A DNA stretch of 51,589 bases from an uncultured Selenomonas sp. GTDB lineage: Bacteria > Bacillota > Negativicutes > Selenomonadales > Selenomonadaceae. Both the position numbers and the translations under genes were made by a program. Of the stretch, positions 16,763 through 25,514 are shown in pieces. The DNA is taken from assembly GCA_902766095.1 (NCBI GenBank), contig CACXCN010000039.1, positions 1 through 51,589 of the forward strand. The letters are read 5' to 3'. The notes below the pieces were generated by a model. That model saw only the letters and a list, made by a program, of their open reading frames with translations, did not search any database and was not told the DNA's origin. Each line of letters starts with the position of its first letter. Positions within the stretch are counted from its first letter, which is position 1.

Positions 16763-18385
16763 ATGAAAAAATATTGCCTATTTGCATTCATTATAGCCTT
16801 TTTTACTATCTTTACCATCTTCGCCATAGAGAAAACCGATGTCATGCACCTCGCTGAGCAGGAAATAGAGACATCATTCGCATCGGGAGCTGACGGTCGA
16901 ATCACATTGAGCTGGAAGCCGCTGCCCTACCCCTGCTTTTATAAAGTAGAAACCTATTCGAAGACGACGGGCCTCATCGAGGGCGAGCCCGAGTATCACT
17001 ACATAACCGGCAGCTATCAATTCGGAACCTCATACGAGGTCCCGACCACGGCGATTCCGATGTACTACCGCGTAACCGCCTACGGGATATTCGGTGAACT
17101 GCACTCGCCTACGGCTCCCATCGAGAACCCCGTATATGCCTCTCAGGCCCCGGCCCCAGTGACCATCTACCACTACGACGAAGATCATCCTGCCAGTCTC
17201 ATGCCCTTCCTCGTCTGGCATACCGTACCGAATGCGGTCTGCTACGAGATCGAGCTGCTCTCCGAGCCGCCCGCGACCGAGGGCGGTACTGCCCTGGCAG
17301 GCAAGGAGCACCTGGCCAGCACGCGTCAGGTATTCACAAACGGCTATCAGGCCGACCTGCGCCCCTACCAGGCCCGGCAAAAGATATACTACCGCGTGCG
17401 CGCCATGGATATACAGCACCGGGCCATCGGTGAATGGAGCCATTCGGAACCGATATGCATCGACGCCTCGCTGCCATGCCCCGATCATCCCCTGCTGAAC
17501 ACCTTCGACCAGATGCCGGATTTCCATCAGCCCATCTATCCTGTCTACAGCTGGATCCCGCTGCACAACATCATGCACTACGAAGTAGAGCTGCTCATAC
17601 AACCACCGTCCGAGCCGAACGGGACCCAGCCGGACCCGAACCGCGTCTGGCAGCGCACCGTGAACTCGGCCGCCACCTGCTATGACGAGTACGCGCGCAG
17701 CTATGCTGGCGAATACTACTGGCGCGTACGCGCGGTCGACGCCCAGGGCAACACTATCGGCACCTGGTCCGATACGATGAAGTTCACCGTCGAGTCGCAT
17801 GCCCGCCGCATGAAGGCCGCTGCCCTCGGCGACAGCATCACTCACGGCGGCGGCTCGGTATCGTATCCACCCTCGAACCTCGAGTACAGCTACACGACGT
17901 ATCTCGACTTCCCCTGTCTGAACCTGGGCCGCAGCGGCGATACCGCCCACACCACGATGCAGCGCTTCGACCGCGACGTGCTGCCGTTCCAGCCCTTCAA
18001 CCTGCTGATACTGACCGGATCGAACGACATCCGCAACGAGACGGTAACCGCGGACGACATCATAAAGGACCTCGATGCCATCCGTCAGAAATGCCTCGAC
18101 TATGGCATCCGGCCGGTATTCCTGACGCTCATGCCGCTGAACCCGGCTCACATAAAGCTGGCCTTCCATACGGATACCGACCCGCTCTGGCCCGCCAAGC
18201 TGCGCAAGGTCAACGACTGGATAAAGCAGCAGGATTACTATATCGACCTCGAACCATATTTCTATGATGCCACGCACACCGTCATGGATCCCTCCCTTTG
18301 CAGTGACGGGCTCCACCCCGATATCCGCGGTAAGATGCTCATGGGCGAAATCATCAACCAACATCAGGATATGTTGGAAAAATGA
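16763..18385 (+). CDS. Exported Fn3-like repeat protein with SGNH/GDSL hydrolase domain
   Basis: This 540-residue protein has an N-terminal hydrophobic signal or anchor (residues 4-22). Three fibronectin III-like beta repeats follow (about 45-115, 145-225 and 255-343), each ending in a YYRV/YWRVRA strand. The C-terminal SGNH esterase domain starts near 350. Catalytic blocks are LGDSITHGGG with Ser358, the Gly of LGRSGDT near 391, TGSNDIRN with Asn421, and the Asp-His pair in SDGLHPDIRGK near 515. Such enzymes deacetylate polysaccharide or release acyl groups; the Fn3-like part suggests binding to carbohydrate or the cell surface. ATG 16763 is chosen for the signal sequence and GGAG site; reading further upstream would run antisense over cobO. 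Confidence 0.85.
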   Translation: MKKYCLFAFIIAFFTIFTIFAIEKTDVMHLAEQEIETSFASGADGRITLSWKPLPYPCFYKVETYSKTTGLIEGEPEYHYITGSYQFGTSYEVPTTAIPMYYRVTAYGIFGELHSPTAPIENPVYASQAPAPVTIYHYDEDHPASLMPFLVWHTVPNAVCYEIELLSEPPATEGGTALAGKEHLASTRQVFTNGYQADLRPYQARQKIYYRVRAMDIQHRAIGEWSHSEPICIDASLPCPDHPLLNTFDQMPDFHQPIYPVYSWIPLHNIMHYEVELLIQPPSEPNGTQPDPNRVWQRTVNSAATCYDEYARSYAGEYYWRVRAVDAQGNTIGTWSDTMKFTVESHARRMKAAALGDSITHGGGSVSYPPSNLEYSYTTYLDFPCLNLGRSGDTAHTTMQRFDRDVLPFQPFNLLILTGSNDIRNETVTADDIIKDLDAIRQKCLDYGIRPVFLTLMPLNPAHIKLAFHTDTDPLWPAKLRKVNDWIKQQDYYIDLEPYFYDATHTVMDPSLCSDGLHPDIRGKMLMGEIINQHQDMLEK

Positions 18386-18399
18386 ATACAGCAAAAATA

Positions 18400-18435
18400 A
18401 AGAAGCGCAAACCTTTTCATCGGCTTGCGCTTCTT
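18400..18435. terminator. Bidirectional terminator between SGNH hydrolase and 451-residue protein genes
   Basis: AAGAAGCGCAAACC pairs with GGCTTGCGCTTCTT around an 8-base loop. On the minus strand it is followed by TTATTTTTGC, a good T-run for the minus-strand gene. The plus side (TGCAATATAT) is weaker. Confidence 0.75.
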
Positions 18436-18483
18436 GCAATATATACGATATGCACTTTATCAGATATGCTCTATAGGCAGGAC

Positions 18484-19839
18484 TCAGCTGTGCTGCCTCG
18501 TGAAATAAAGATCATGACGCCTTTTATTGCGGTTGCGCCAATGCTCATCCTGGATGAACTGCCAGAAATCCGTATAGCCTGCCTTGTGGACGCCAGCCAT
18601 GCCTGCACCGTATGACCGCTCCTGACGACTGTCAAGGCTCACGATATCATGCTTCCCATAGACATCGGTCAATACGATGAGGGCCGTATCCATATCCTCG
18701 CCGCCGTCTATATGGCGGCTGAGGCGACGGCAGGACTTCAACATACCAGTCATGCCGGCCAGCTCCTCCTGCAGTTGCCGCTGATGGACCATGCCATTCA
18801 CCCGTACCGAGCTGTGCACATAGCCTACCGTACACCCATCGGCCTGCAGCAGCAGCGTCCCCTCCGGCGCTCCGCTCTGCGGCTTCGGCAGTTCCAATGA
18901 AATCTGACGCGCCCCTGTCAGGCGACGAATCAGCCGAGGCAGGTACGTCTGACTGGCGATGACTGGCTCGACGAGTAGCAGCAGCATGCGTTCATCGTCC
19001 TTGATCTCCTGCTCGACGTAGTCAGTCAAGCGACGGCAGGCGTAAGTGCGCCGACCCTCGCGATGGATGAGATACTCGCCATCCGGTATTTCGTCATGGT
19101 TGTGCAGGAATGCCACTCCATCATGGCCCTCACTGTCGATATAGCCGATGCTGTCCTCGAATGTGACCAAAGCGCCATTGGGGAAACTGCAAGCTGCCAG
19201 CTGAGTGACCGACAGCTGCGGGAATGACTCATCCCGGCGATAGTAATCGGCCAGGAACAGCGCGATCTCTTCCTCGAACACATCGCGTGGAAACATGATC
19301 GTCTGGTTCGTCAGGTTCTGACGCCGCTTCTGCACGGCATACAGCATGACAGCGCCGCGGCGAACTGGGGACAAGCGGTGCATAACATGGCGGAGCATAG
19401 ACTGTAGCGCCTTGCACTGCAGCTTGCGTTCCTTTATGACGACCTTGCGCTGCTGGCGGAAAAGCTCTTTGCCAGACTGGTTGCGCTGCGAGCTGTAGTA
19501 GTTCAACTGCTGCATACAACTCGATTCGATGAAGCTGTATTCCTCTATGGCCAGTTGCAGGAAATCCACATAATATTCGCCGCCACAGTCACTCACCAGC
19601 TGCTCAATGTGTTTCCACATTTTCACCGGTATGGTCTCCTCACCCGCGAACACTTTTTCTGCCCAATCCTCGAGCAGGGCAAGGACATTGTCACCATTCT
19701 CGTATATGTAGTCACCGATATGGAAATAGCGGTGCTCACGCTCCGGGCTGGCGGAAAAAATCGCATCCTGACCAGCATGCGGATCACTGCTGCCGAACTG
19801 CCGCTCAGCCAGCAGCTGCAAACTCTCCTGATAAGACAT
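18484..19839 (-). CDS. Unrecognised 451-residue protein
   Basis: I do not recognise a family. The product is soluble, with no signal peptide or membrane segment. The N-terminal 150 residues are mostly helical and rich in Gln and Glu. Residues about 120-160 (SSQRNQSGKELFRQQRK and following) are basic and possibly coiled-coil. The central part (about 190-300) has alternating strand-like and acidic segments, including FEDSIGYIDSEGHDG and DGEYLIHREGRR. The C-terminal third ends with the aromatic/basic stretch DFWQFIQDEHWRNRNKRRHD. ATG 19839 has AGGAGG nine bases upstream; the ATG three codons before lies too close to that site. It follows the phosphoesterase gene by 44 bases and is probably co-transcribed with it. 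Confidence 0.8.
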   Translation of the reverse strand: MSYQESLQLLAERQFGSSDPHAGQDAIFSASPEREHRYFHIGDYIYENGDNVLALLEDWAEKVFAGEETIPVKMWKHIEQLVSDCGGEYYVDFLQLAIEEYSFIESSCMQQLNYYSSQRNQSGKELFRQQRKVVIKERKLQCKALQSMLRHVMHRLSPVRRGAVMLYAVQKRRQNLTNQTIMFPRDVFEEEIALFLADYYRRDESFPQLSVTQLAACSFPNGALVTFEDSIGYIDSEGHDGVAFLHNHDEIPDGEYLIHREGRRTYACRRLTDYVEQEIKDDERMLLLLVEPVIASQTYLPRLIRRLTGARQISLELPKPQSGAPEGTLLLQADGCTVGYVHSSVRVNGMVHQRQLQEELAGMTGMLKSCRRLSRHIDGGEDMDTALIVLTDVYGKHDIVSLDSRQERSYGAGMAGVHKAGYTDFWQFIQDEHWRNRNKRRHDLYFTRQHS

Positions 19840-19883
19840 CCGTCTCATCCTCCTAATCACTATCTGCCCCAAGGCAGTGCTGC

Positions 19884-20852
19884 TTAATCATCAAGTCTTA
19901 TCTGGCGATCATATTTCGTCATCCAGTCCTGACTTTGATGGTCGAACGTCCGAATGTCTATATGGTCGCTATAAATATACAGCGAATTCGTCCAGATACG
20001 CTTCCTGTCCATATCGCTATTATGGATATCCATGATCCGTGAGCCATACATATTGATGCCCGGAGCCGCAAAGCTGTAGTTCGTCGCCGGGGTATGCGTG
20101 TGACCGGAAACCCAGAGGCGAACCTGCGGATTAGCCATGAGCAGATCATGCAGCTCGTTGACTGGCTGAGCCACGGTCGACTTCTTGTTCACCTTATCGT
20201 TATAATTCAGCAGCGTCCCCATGAGCGGTCCGTGGAAAAATACCAGCGTGGGCTGCTGATGCCCGGCCAGGTCATTTTTGAACCAGGCGAACTGTTCGGC
20301 GCCGATCTGGGTAGGCAGCGGCCCCTCGGTCGCCAGGAATATCAGATGGCAACCACCGAAATCAAGGCTGTAATACGGGCTGGATAGCTTCCAGAACTCG
20401 CAGAAATGCTGCAGCTTGCGCCGCCGGGACTCCGCATCGCCTTTCACGAGTTTGCCTTCCTCGTTCGGCTTATCCTGATAAAGAATCTCATGATTGCCAT
20501 CAACGACGTAGAGCGGCACCTTCACACCGGCGAAATACTGCTTTATGAAATCGTATTCGCTCGGAATGCTATAGCGGGCCACGATATCGCCCACGACGGC
20601 GATACCATCGACATCCGGCCAGGAATTGATATCGGCGATGGCACGCAGCTTAGCCGCCACGATTGCCTTGCGCTCCGCTTGATCCGGATGCTTCTCCACG
20701 CGCACGGGCAGATGCGGATCACCGAGCACGACGAGGCGCTTATAAGCGCGCTCGCTGCCCTGTACGGACGTCCAGGAATGCCATGGCCACAGATACAGGG
20801 CTCCGGCTCCCAATAACGCTCGCTTTATGAACGTACGCCTGTTCATAGCCAT
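19884..20852 (-). CDS. Tat-exported calcineurin-like metallophosphoesterase
   Basis: The 322-residue product starts with a twin-arginine signal, MNRRTFIKRALLGAGALYL, so it should be exported folded. The metal-binding motifs of the calcineurin-like family appear in order: LGDPHLP (D-x-H), GDIVARYSI (GD), DGNHEIL (GNHE), FFHGPLMG and SGHTHTP (GHTH). Such enzymes cleave phosphomonoesters or diesters; the substrate is unknown. The start ATG 20852 lies 12 bases after a GGGAG site; a two-codon ORF (ATG AAC TAG) sits between them. It is upstream of, and probably co-transcribed with, the 451-residue protein gene. Confidence 0.87.
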   Translation of the reverse strand: MAMNRRTFIKRALLGAGALYLWPWHSWTSVQGSERAYKRLVVLGDPHLPVRVEKHPDQAERKAIVAAKLRAIADINSWPDVDGIAVVGDIVARYSIPSEYDFIKQYFAGVKVPLYVVDGNHEILYQDKPNEEGKLVKGDAESRRRKLQHFCEFWKLSSPYYSLDFGGCHLIFLATEGPLPTQIGAEQFAWFKNDLAGHQQPTLVFFHGPLMGTLLNYNDKVNKKSTVAQPVNELHDLLMANPQVRLWVSGHTHTPATNYSFAAPGINMYGSRIMDIHNSDMDRKRIWTNSLYIYSDHIDIRTFDHQSQDWMTKYDRQIRLDD

Positions 20853-20911
20853 GCGCTAGTTCATCTCCCTAAAAGTAAACCTTCTCTGAAATCATTAAAC
20901 TAAGCTTCTGG

Positions 20912-20941
20912 CAATAAAGGGGAGAGCTAGCGCACGTCCCC
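20912..20941 (-). terminator. Weak terminator after pepD
   Basis: GGGGA (20919-20923) and TCCCC (20937-20941) form a short stem enclosing the palindrome GCTAGC, followed on the minus strand by TTTATTG. A longer-range partner (GCGCTAG near 20854) could compete. Confidence 0.4.
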
Positions 20942-20960
20942 TTCATCGGTCAGGCTCTAT

Positions 20961-22421
20961 TCATTTTATGGCGATGCGACGCAGCGTCTCCATGATGAGC
21001 TCCACCTGCGGAGCGATCGTAGCGAGCTCGATATGCTCGTTCGGGCCGTGGATATCGAGCGAGGTGACACCCGTCGACACCATATCGAGCTGCGGGTTCT
21101 TGCGGAAATGCCAGCCGCACTCCAGCCCCGCATGAATCGTCAGGACCTTCATCTGCTGACCGCCATTCTGCTCGGCGAATATCTCCGGCATCACCTTCGC
21201 CAGCCAGCTATCCTTGTTCTCCTTCCAGCCCGGGGCCGGCGTACCGATCTCCGCCGTGAAACCAGTCAGCTCGGCCAGCTCACGCATAGCCGCCGCTATC
21301 TCCGCCAGCTTCTGGTCGACCGCAGAGCGCGGGAAGAACATCACCCGCAGCTTGTCATCCTCCTCGCGCACGACGCCGAGGTTGGCCGATGTCTCTACGA
21401 GACCGGGGATGACGGTCGACATGGCATATACGCCCGAGTGGAGGATTGTCAGCAGCTGAAGCAGGCTGGTTGTAAAGCTGTTCTTGTACACTTTCTTCGG
21501 CAGGCCAGTCTCATGAAGCTGCAGCTGGGCATTGGGATCCACGGTGCCGTATATCTCCTGATAGCGCTCCATCTCCGCATCGAGCACCTGCTGAAGCTCC
21601 GCCGCCGGGACATCGGTCACGATGACTGCCCGTGCAGCATCAGGAATCGCATTGCGCGCCTTACCACCAGCGAAAGCAGCCAGCTCCACCTTGCCAGCCC
21701 GCCGCAAAGCCTGCACTGCCAGCGCCATGATACGCAGCGCATTCGCCCGGCCGTCGCCGATGCGCTCGCCTGAGTGGCCGCCTTTGAGGCCCTTCAGCGT
21801 CAGTTCATAGGCATTCTTAGCCTTCGGCGCCTGTCTCTCTATCTCACGCACGAAATCAACATTGACGCTGCCGGCACTGCCGACGGTAATCTCATCATAG
21901 TTTTCCGAATCGCAATTGATCAGGTAGCTGGCATCCGTCAGATGCTCCGCCGCGAGATGCACGGCGCCCGTCATGCTCTGCTCCTCATCGACCGTCACGA
22001 TGAGACGCAGCGGACCATGCTCAGGTGCCTGCAGCATCGTATAGATAGCCACTGCCACACCTATGCCGTCATCGCCACCCAGGCTGGTACCGTCAGCGGA
22101 CAGATATTTTTCACCGCGAATGACCTTGATCGGATCATGCAGCGGGTCATACGTATGTCCCTCCTCGGCGACGCATACCATATCCATATGCCCCTGCAAT
22201 ATTGTGAGCGGCGCATCCTTATGACCAGGCGTCGCTGGCAGATCGGCAATGATGTTATTCACCTCGTCCTGCTGCACCGTCATACCGAGGCCGGTCAGAT
22301 ATTTCTTCAGGAAATCACTGATCGCCTGTTCATGTCCCGAGGGACGCGGTATCTCGGTGAATTTCAGGAAATGCTCCAACACTCCATCTGTTATCGCCTG
22401 TTTATTCATTGTCTGCGACAT
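20961..22421 (-). CDS. pepD: Aminoacyl-histidine dipeptidase / peptidase D
   Basis: This is an M20-family zinc dipeptidase of the PepD (Xaa-His dipeptidase) group, cytoplasmic, that recycles dipeptides. Metal-binding regions are LQGHMDMVC (His and the catalytic Asp two residues later), GGDDGIGVAV (bridging Asp), VDEEQSMTGA (catalytic Glu and ligand Glu) and LINCDSEN (Asp). The dimerisation lid domain begins near residue 205 (ELTLKGLKGGHSGERIGDGRANA). The C-terminal TIHAGLECGWHF and HGPNEHIEL complete the site. The ATG at 22421 is chosen; a TTG eight codons upstream and an ATG four codons downstream are alternatives. Length, about 486 residues, is normal for PepD. Confidence 0.92.
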   Translation of the reverse strand: MSQTMNKQAITDGVLEHFLKFTEIPRPSGHEQAISDFLKKYLTGLGMTVQQDEVNNIIADLPATPGHKDAPLTILQGHMDMVCVAEEGHTYDPLHDPIKVIRGEKYLSADGTSLGGDDGIGVAVAIYTMLQAPEHGPLRLIVTVDEEQSMTGAVHLAAEHLTDASYLINCDSENYDEITVGSAGSVNVDFVREIERQAPKAKNAYELTLKGLKGGHSGERIGDGRANALRIMALAVQALRRAGKVELAAFAGGKARNAIPDAARAVIVTDVPAAELQQVLDAEMERYQEIYGTVDPNAQLQLHETGLPKKVYKNSFTTSLLQLLTILHSGVYAMSTVIPGLVETSANLGVVREEDDKLRVMFFPRSAVDQKLAEIAAAMRELAELTGFTAEIGTPAPGWKENKDSWLAKVMPEIFAEQNGGQQMKVLTIHAGLECGWHFRKNPQLDMVSTGVTSLDIHGPNEHIELATIAPQVELIMETLRRIAIK

Positions 22422-22519
22422 CCAATCACTCTTTCTATTAGGCAACGAAGCAATCGTTCCTAAAACGATTTCTATATATGTAATATCCTTTAGATGCTAT
22501 AGTCAACCAAAGTTCATAC

Positions 22520-22555
22520 TAAAAAACCAGGCAACCCAGGAAAGGGTTACCTGGT
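22520..22555 (-). terminator. Rho-independent terminator after sepF
   Basis: ACCAGG-CAACCC pairs with GGGTTACCTGGT (22526-22555) around a short loop. On the minus strand it is followed by TTTTTTAG. Confidence 0.8.
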
Positions 22556-22605
22556 CATAACCAGTAAAATCCTGTTGACCAATCAAGAATACGATTACGT
22601 CATTA

Positions 22606-23157
22606 TCAGAAAATCGACACCTCGGCATCCTCGACATCGACGCCATCAGGAACATAGAGGACCATGCTCTGGGAGACACGACGCGGGCAGCCATCGAGCA
22701 CATAGCAGGTACCGTTCAGGAAATCGCAGATACGGCGCTGCTCTTCGGCCTCCAGCTGCTCATAATTCACGATAGCAGCTTTGCCCTCCCTTATATCACT
22801 GGCAATCTGGCACACCTGGTCGAAATCACGGGGTGCATACACACCGATATTCAGCTTCAGCTGTTTCGTCGTATGCACGGTCAGCTTCGGGCCATTCTCG
22901 CGGGCTGCCTTGCGGCTGGTACGAACCGTATCGTACTCACCACTGCCATAGACAACTCCGCCATTCGCTACCCGATAGCCGTCGTCCTCGACTCTCATCT
23001 CGGTTGCACTCGCCGGAGCTGACACCGATGATCGTGCGGAGCTGACCGACTCCTCTTCTGTCACTTCGTCCTCTCCGTACTCATCCGCGGGCAACGGCGG
23101 CATGATGAAGTCGACGACGCCCATCACCTTCTTCTTCAATCCAGCCAGCTTAGTCAT
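22606..23157 (-). CDS. sepF: Cell division protein SepF
   Basis: SepF anchors FtsZ filaments to the membrane in Gram-positive-type and related bacteria. The product (about 183 residues) has the N-terminal amphipathic membrane-targeting helix (MTKLAGLKKKVMGVVDFIMP), an acidic/serine-rich linker and the C-terminal SepF fold: KLNIGVYAPRDFDQVCQIASDIREGK, AAIVNYEQL and RRICDFLNGTCYVLDG, then RVSQSMVLYVPDGVDVE. It stands alone, not in the ylm/divIVA cluster usual in Firmicutes. The start is ATG 23157, nine bases after GGAAGG; ATG 23163 is an alternative. Confidence 0.93.
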   Translation of the reverse strand: MTKLAGLKKKVMGVVDFIMPPLPADEYGEDEVTEEESVSSARSSVSAPASATEMRVEDDGYRVANGGVVYGSGEYDTVRTSRKAARENGPKLTVHTTKQLKLNIGVYAPRDFDQVCQIASDIREGKAAIVNYEQLEAEEQRRICDFLNGTCYVLDGCPRRVSQSMVLYVPDGVDVEDAEVSIF

Positions 23158-23243
23158 GGCCATCTTCCTTCCAAAGTGTCTCCAATATTCACTCAATTAT
23201 GATTTTGGCGGCAATATCTGCCTTTTTTAATCCATGTAAATAT

Positions 23244-23272
23244 ATACTAGCATAATCGGTTCCGAAAAGCAA
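23244..23272 (-). promoter_or_regulatory. Promoter of sepF
   Basis: On the minus strand, -35 TTGCTT (23267-23272) and an extended -10 TGCTAGTAT (core 23244-23249) are separated by 17 bases, just after the typA terminator. Confidence 0.65.
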
Positions 23273-23275
23273 TAC

Positions 23276-23323
23276 AAAAAAGAACTAATGCAATAATTTT
23301 ATATTATCGCATCAGTTCTTTTT
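23276..23323 (-). terminator. Rho-independent terminator of typA
   Basis: A long stem of about 20 bp begins AAAAAGAACTGATGC on the minus strand, contains two G-T pairs, and is followed by TTTTTTG. It separates typA from the sepF promoter. Confidence 0.75.
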
Positions 23324-23428
23324 GAACAGCTGAATCCCTGAAGTATACTCTTACCGGAGCTGGTCAGGCGCATGACTGCTGACTTTTTCGGGAGCAGTCA
23401 TTCCTTCGGTCTCAGCATTGCTTATTTA

Positions 23429-25252
23429 TTACTTGCGCGCGTTCTTGGCAGCACGACCGCGTACCGTACGGTCGAGGATTGCTTTGCGCAGGCGGATGCT
23501 CTTCGGGGTGACCTCGACCATCTCGTCTTTATTTATGTACTCGAGTGCCTGCTCCAGCGACAGGATGCGCGGCGGTACGAGGCGGACGGCCTCATCCGAA
23601 GCCGACGTACGCATGTTCGAGACATTCTTCTTCTTGCACGGATTGATATCGATATCCATCTCGCGGGAATTCTCGCCGACGATCATGCCCTCATAGACCT
23701 GCTCACCCGGGCTGATGAACATCGTGCCGCGATCCTGCAGCGTGAATATGCCATAGGCTGTCGTCTCGCCCTGCTCGAACGCGACGAGCGAGCCGCGCGT
23801 ACGGCCCGGGATATCGCCCTTGTACGGAGCATAGCCGTGGAACACATGGTTCATGATGCCATTGCCCTTCGTGCTCGTCAGCAGCTGGGAGCGGAAACCG
23901 ATGAGTCCGCGAGCCGGTATGGTGAACTCGAGACGCATGTAGCCGGCTTCCTCCGTCATATTCGTGAGCTCAGCCTTGCGCGTGCCGAGGCCCTCCATGA
24001 CAGTGCCCATGTACTCCTGCGGTACCTCTACCGTCAGGTTCTCAATCGGCTCGCAGAGCTGACCGTTGATCGTCTTGTAGACAACCTCCGGCTTGCCGAC
24101 CTGGAGCTCATAGCCCTCGCGGCGCATTTCCTCGATCAGTATGGACAGATGCAGCTCGCCACGGCCCGAGACCTTGAACACATCCGGCGAATCCGTCTCC
24201 TCGACGCGCATCGCCACGTTCGTCTCGATCTCTTTATAGAGGCGATCACGCAGGTGACGCGAGGTGACAAACTCACCCTCGCGGCCGGCGAACGGGCTCG
24301 TGTTGACACCGAACGTCATCGACAGCGTCGGCTCATCGATATTGATCGTCGGCAGAGCCTCCGGGTTCTCGGCATCAGCTACCGTGTAGCCGATGCTGAC
24401 CTCGCCCAGACCGGTCAGAGCGACAATCTCGCCCATGCTGGCCTCCGGCACCTCGACGCGCTGCAGGCCCTGATACACATAGACCTTGCCGATCTTGGCC
24501 TTCGTTTCCTGATCGCCGTTTATGATAGCCACCTGCTGGTTCGGCTTCACACGGCCACGGATGATGCGGCCGACAGCCACGCGGCCGACATAGTCATCAG
24601 CCTCGAGCGTCGTGACCATCATCTGCAGCGGGCCATCCGGATCGCCATGCGGAGCCGGTATCTCCTTGATGATGGTTTCCATCAGCGGCTTCAGGTTCTG
24701 GCTGTCATCGTCCATGCTGTATTTCGCTATGCCATCACGCGCCGTAGCATAGATGACCGGGAAATCGAGCTGGTCATCATCAGCATCGAGCTCCATGAAC
24801 AGCTCCAGAACCTCGTCATAGACATCATCCACACGCTGATTCGGCTTATCAATCTTGTTGATGACGACGATCGGCTTCAGCTTCTGCTCGAGAGCCTTAC
24901 GCAACACGTATTTCGTCTGCGGCATCGGTCCCTCGAAAGCATCGACCAGCAACAGCACGCCATCGACCATGTTCAGGACACGCTCGACCTCACCACCGAA
25001 ATCGGCATGGCCCGGGGTATCAACGATGTTGATCTTGATACCATTATACATGATGGCCGTGTTCTTCGACAGGATCGTTATACCGCGCTCACGCTCGATA
25101 TCGCCCGAGTCCATGACACGCTCCTCTACCTGCTCATTCGAGCGGAAAACGTGGCTCTGCTTCAGCATAGCATCCACGAGCGTCGTCTTGCCGTGGTCGA
25201 CATGCGCGATGATAGCGATATTACGTAGTTTGTCATTCGTAGTCATACTCAT
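23429..25252 (-). CDS. typA: Ribosome-binding GTPase TypA/BipA
   Basis: TypA is an EF-G-like translational GTPase involved in ribosome assembly and stress or low-temperature growth. The 607-residue length is standard. Motifs: G1 [10 protein letters not shown] (about residues 16-25), switch [11 protein letters not shown]3 DTPGHADF, G4 NKIDKPNQR, and domain III-V blocks including [19 protein letters not shown] and the C-terminal TypA-specific segment ([20 protein letters not shown]). The start is ATG 25252; the AGGAGG site is 13 bases away, rather far. The final codons end KNARK. Confidence 0.97.
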   Translation of the reverse strand: MSMTTNDKLRNIAIIAHVDHGKTTLVDAMLKQSHVFRSNEQVEERVMDSGDIERERGITILSKNTAIMYNGIKINIVDTPGHADFGGEVERVLNMVDGVLLLVDAFEGPMPQTKYVLRKALEQKLKPIVVINKIDKPNQRVDDVYDEVLELFMELDADDDQLDFPVIYATARDGIAKYSMDDDSQNLKPLMETIIKEIPAPHGDPDGPLQMMVTTLEADDYVGRVAVGRIIRGRVKPNQQVAIINGDQETKAKIGKVYVYQGLQRVEVPEASMGEIVALTGLGEVSIGYTVADAENPEALPTINIDEPTLSMTFGVNTSPFAGREGEFVTSRHLRDRLYKEIETNVAMRVEETDSPDVFKVSGRGELHLSILIEEMRREGYELQVGKPEVVYKTINGQLCEPIENLTVEVPQEYMGTVMEGLGTRKAELTNMTEEAGYMRLEFTIPARGLIGFRSQLLTSTKGNGIMNHVFHGYAPYKGDIPGRTRGSLVAFEQGETTAYGIFTLQDRGTMFISPGEQVYEGMIVGENSREMDIDINPCKKKNVSNMRTSASDEAVRLVPPRILSLEQALEYINKDEMVEVTPKSIRLRKAILDRTVRGRAAKNARK

Positions 25253-25318
25253 TTAGTGCTATCTTCCTCCTATAAAAATAGATACCTGAAGTATCTTCCG
25301 TTTCTATATAACTACCTA

Positions 25319-25348
25319 AATATATTACAGTCAAGCCTGTCTTGTCAA
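25319..25348 (-). promoter_or_regulatory. Promoter of typA
   Basis: On the minus strand, a perfect -35 TTGACA (25343-25348) and -10 TATATT (25319-25324) are spaced by 18 bases. The leader holds a small hairpin (AGATAC/GTATCT near 25282-25298) followed by ATTTTTAT, too weak to call an attenuator. Confidence 0.75.
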
Positions 25349-25372
25349 TATTTTTTTAGCATTTCTGCTACG

Positions 25373-25401
25373 AAAAAGCGGCAACTCGCGAGTTGCTGCT
25401 T
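25373..25401 (-). terminator. Terminator-like palindrome without an upstream minus-strand gene
   Basis: AAGCAGCAACTCGCGAGTTGCCGCTT on the minus strand is a near-perfect 26-base palindrome followed by TTTTCG (plus positions 25373-25401). A minus-strand terminator here should end a gene located to the right, but the right-hand neighbour now reads the other way. It may also act as an operator between the divergent promoters. Confidence 0.5.
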
Positions 25402-25514
25402 ACATTATCCGGAATGATATTATTAGATTCAGTTATTTTGAAAGAGGATTTCCCTCACCTTAGATAGAATATAGATATTAGTTAGAACGATTTTACAGAA
25501 AAGAGGGATATCCC

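Noticed and set aside
17030..18439. 469-codon minus-strand open frame over the SGNH hydrolase
   Set aside because: The plus-strand frame shows conserved SGNH motifs and a signal peptide; the minus frame is Val/Asp/Gly-rich with no motif.
23372..23401. Inverted repeat ATGACTGCT/AGCAGTCAT after typA
   Set aside because: It has no T-run on the minus strand; the longer hairpin at 23276-23323 is the likely terminator.
23372..25228. 618-codon plus-strand open frame
   Set aside because: It is fully antisense to typA; its composition (Leu, Arg, Asp, His repeats) mirrors typA codons and no start signal is present.
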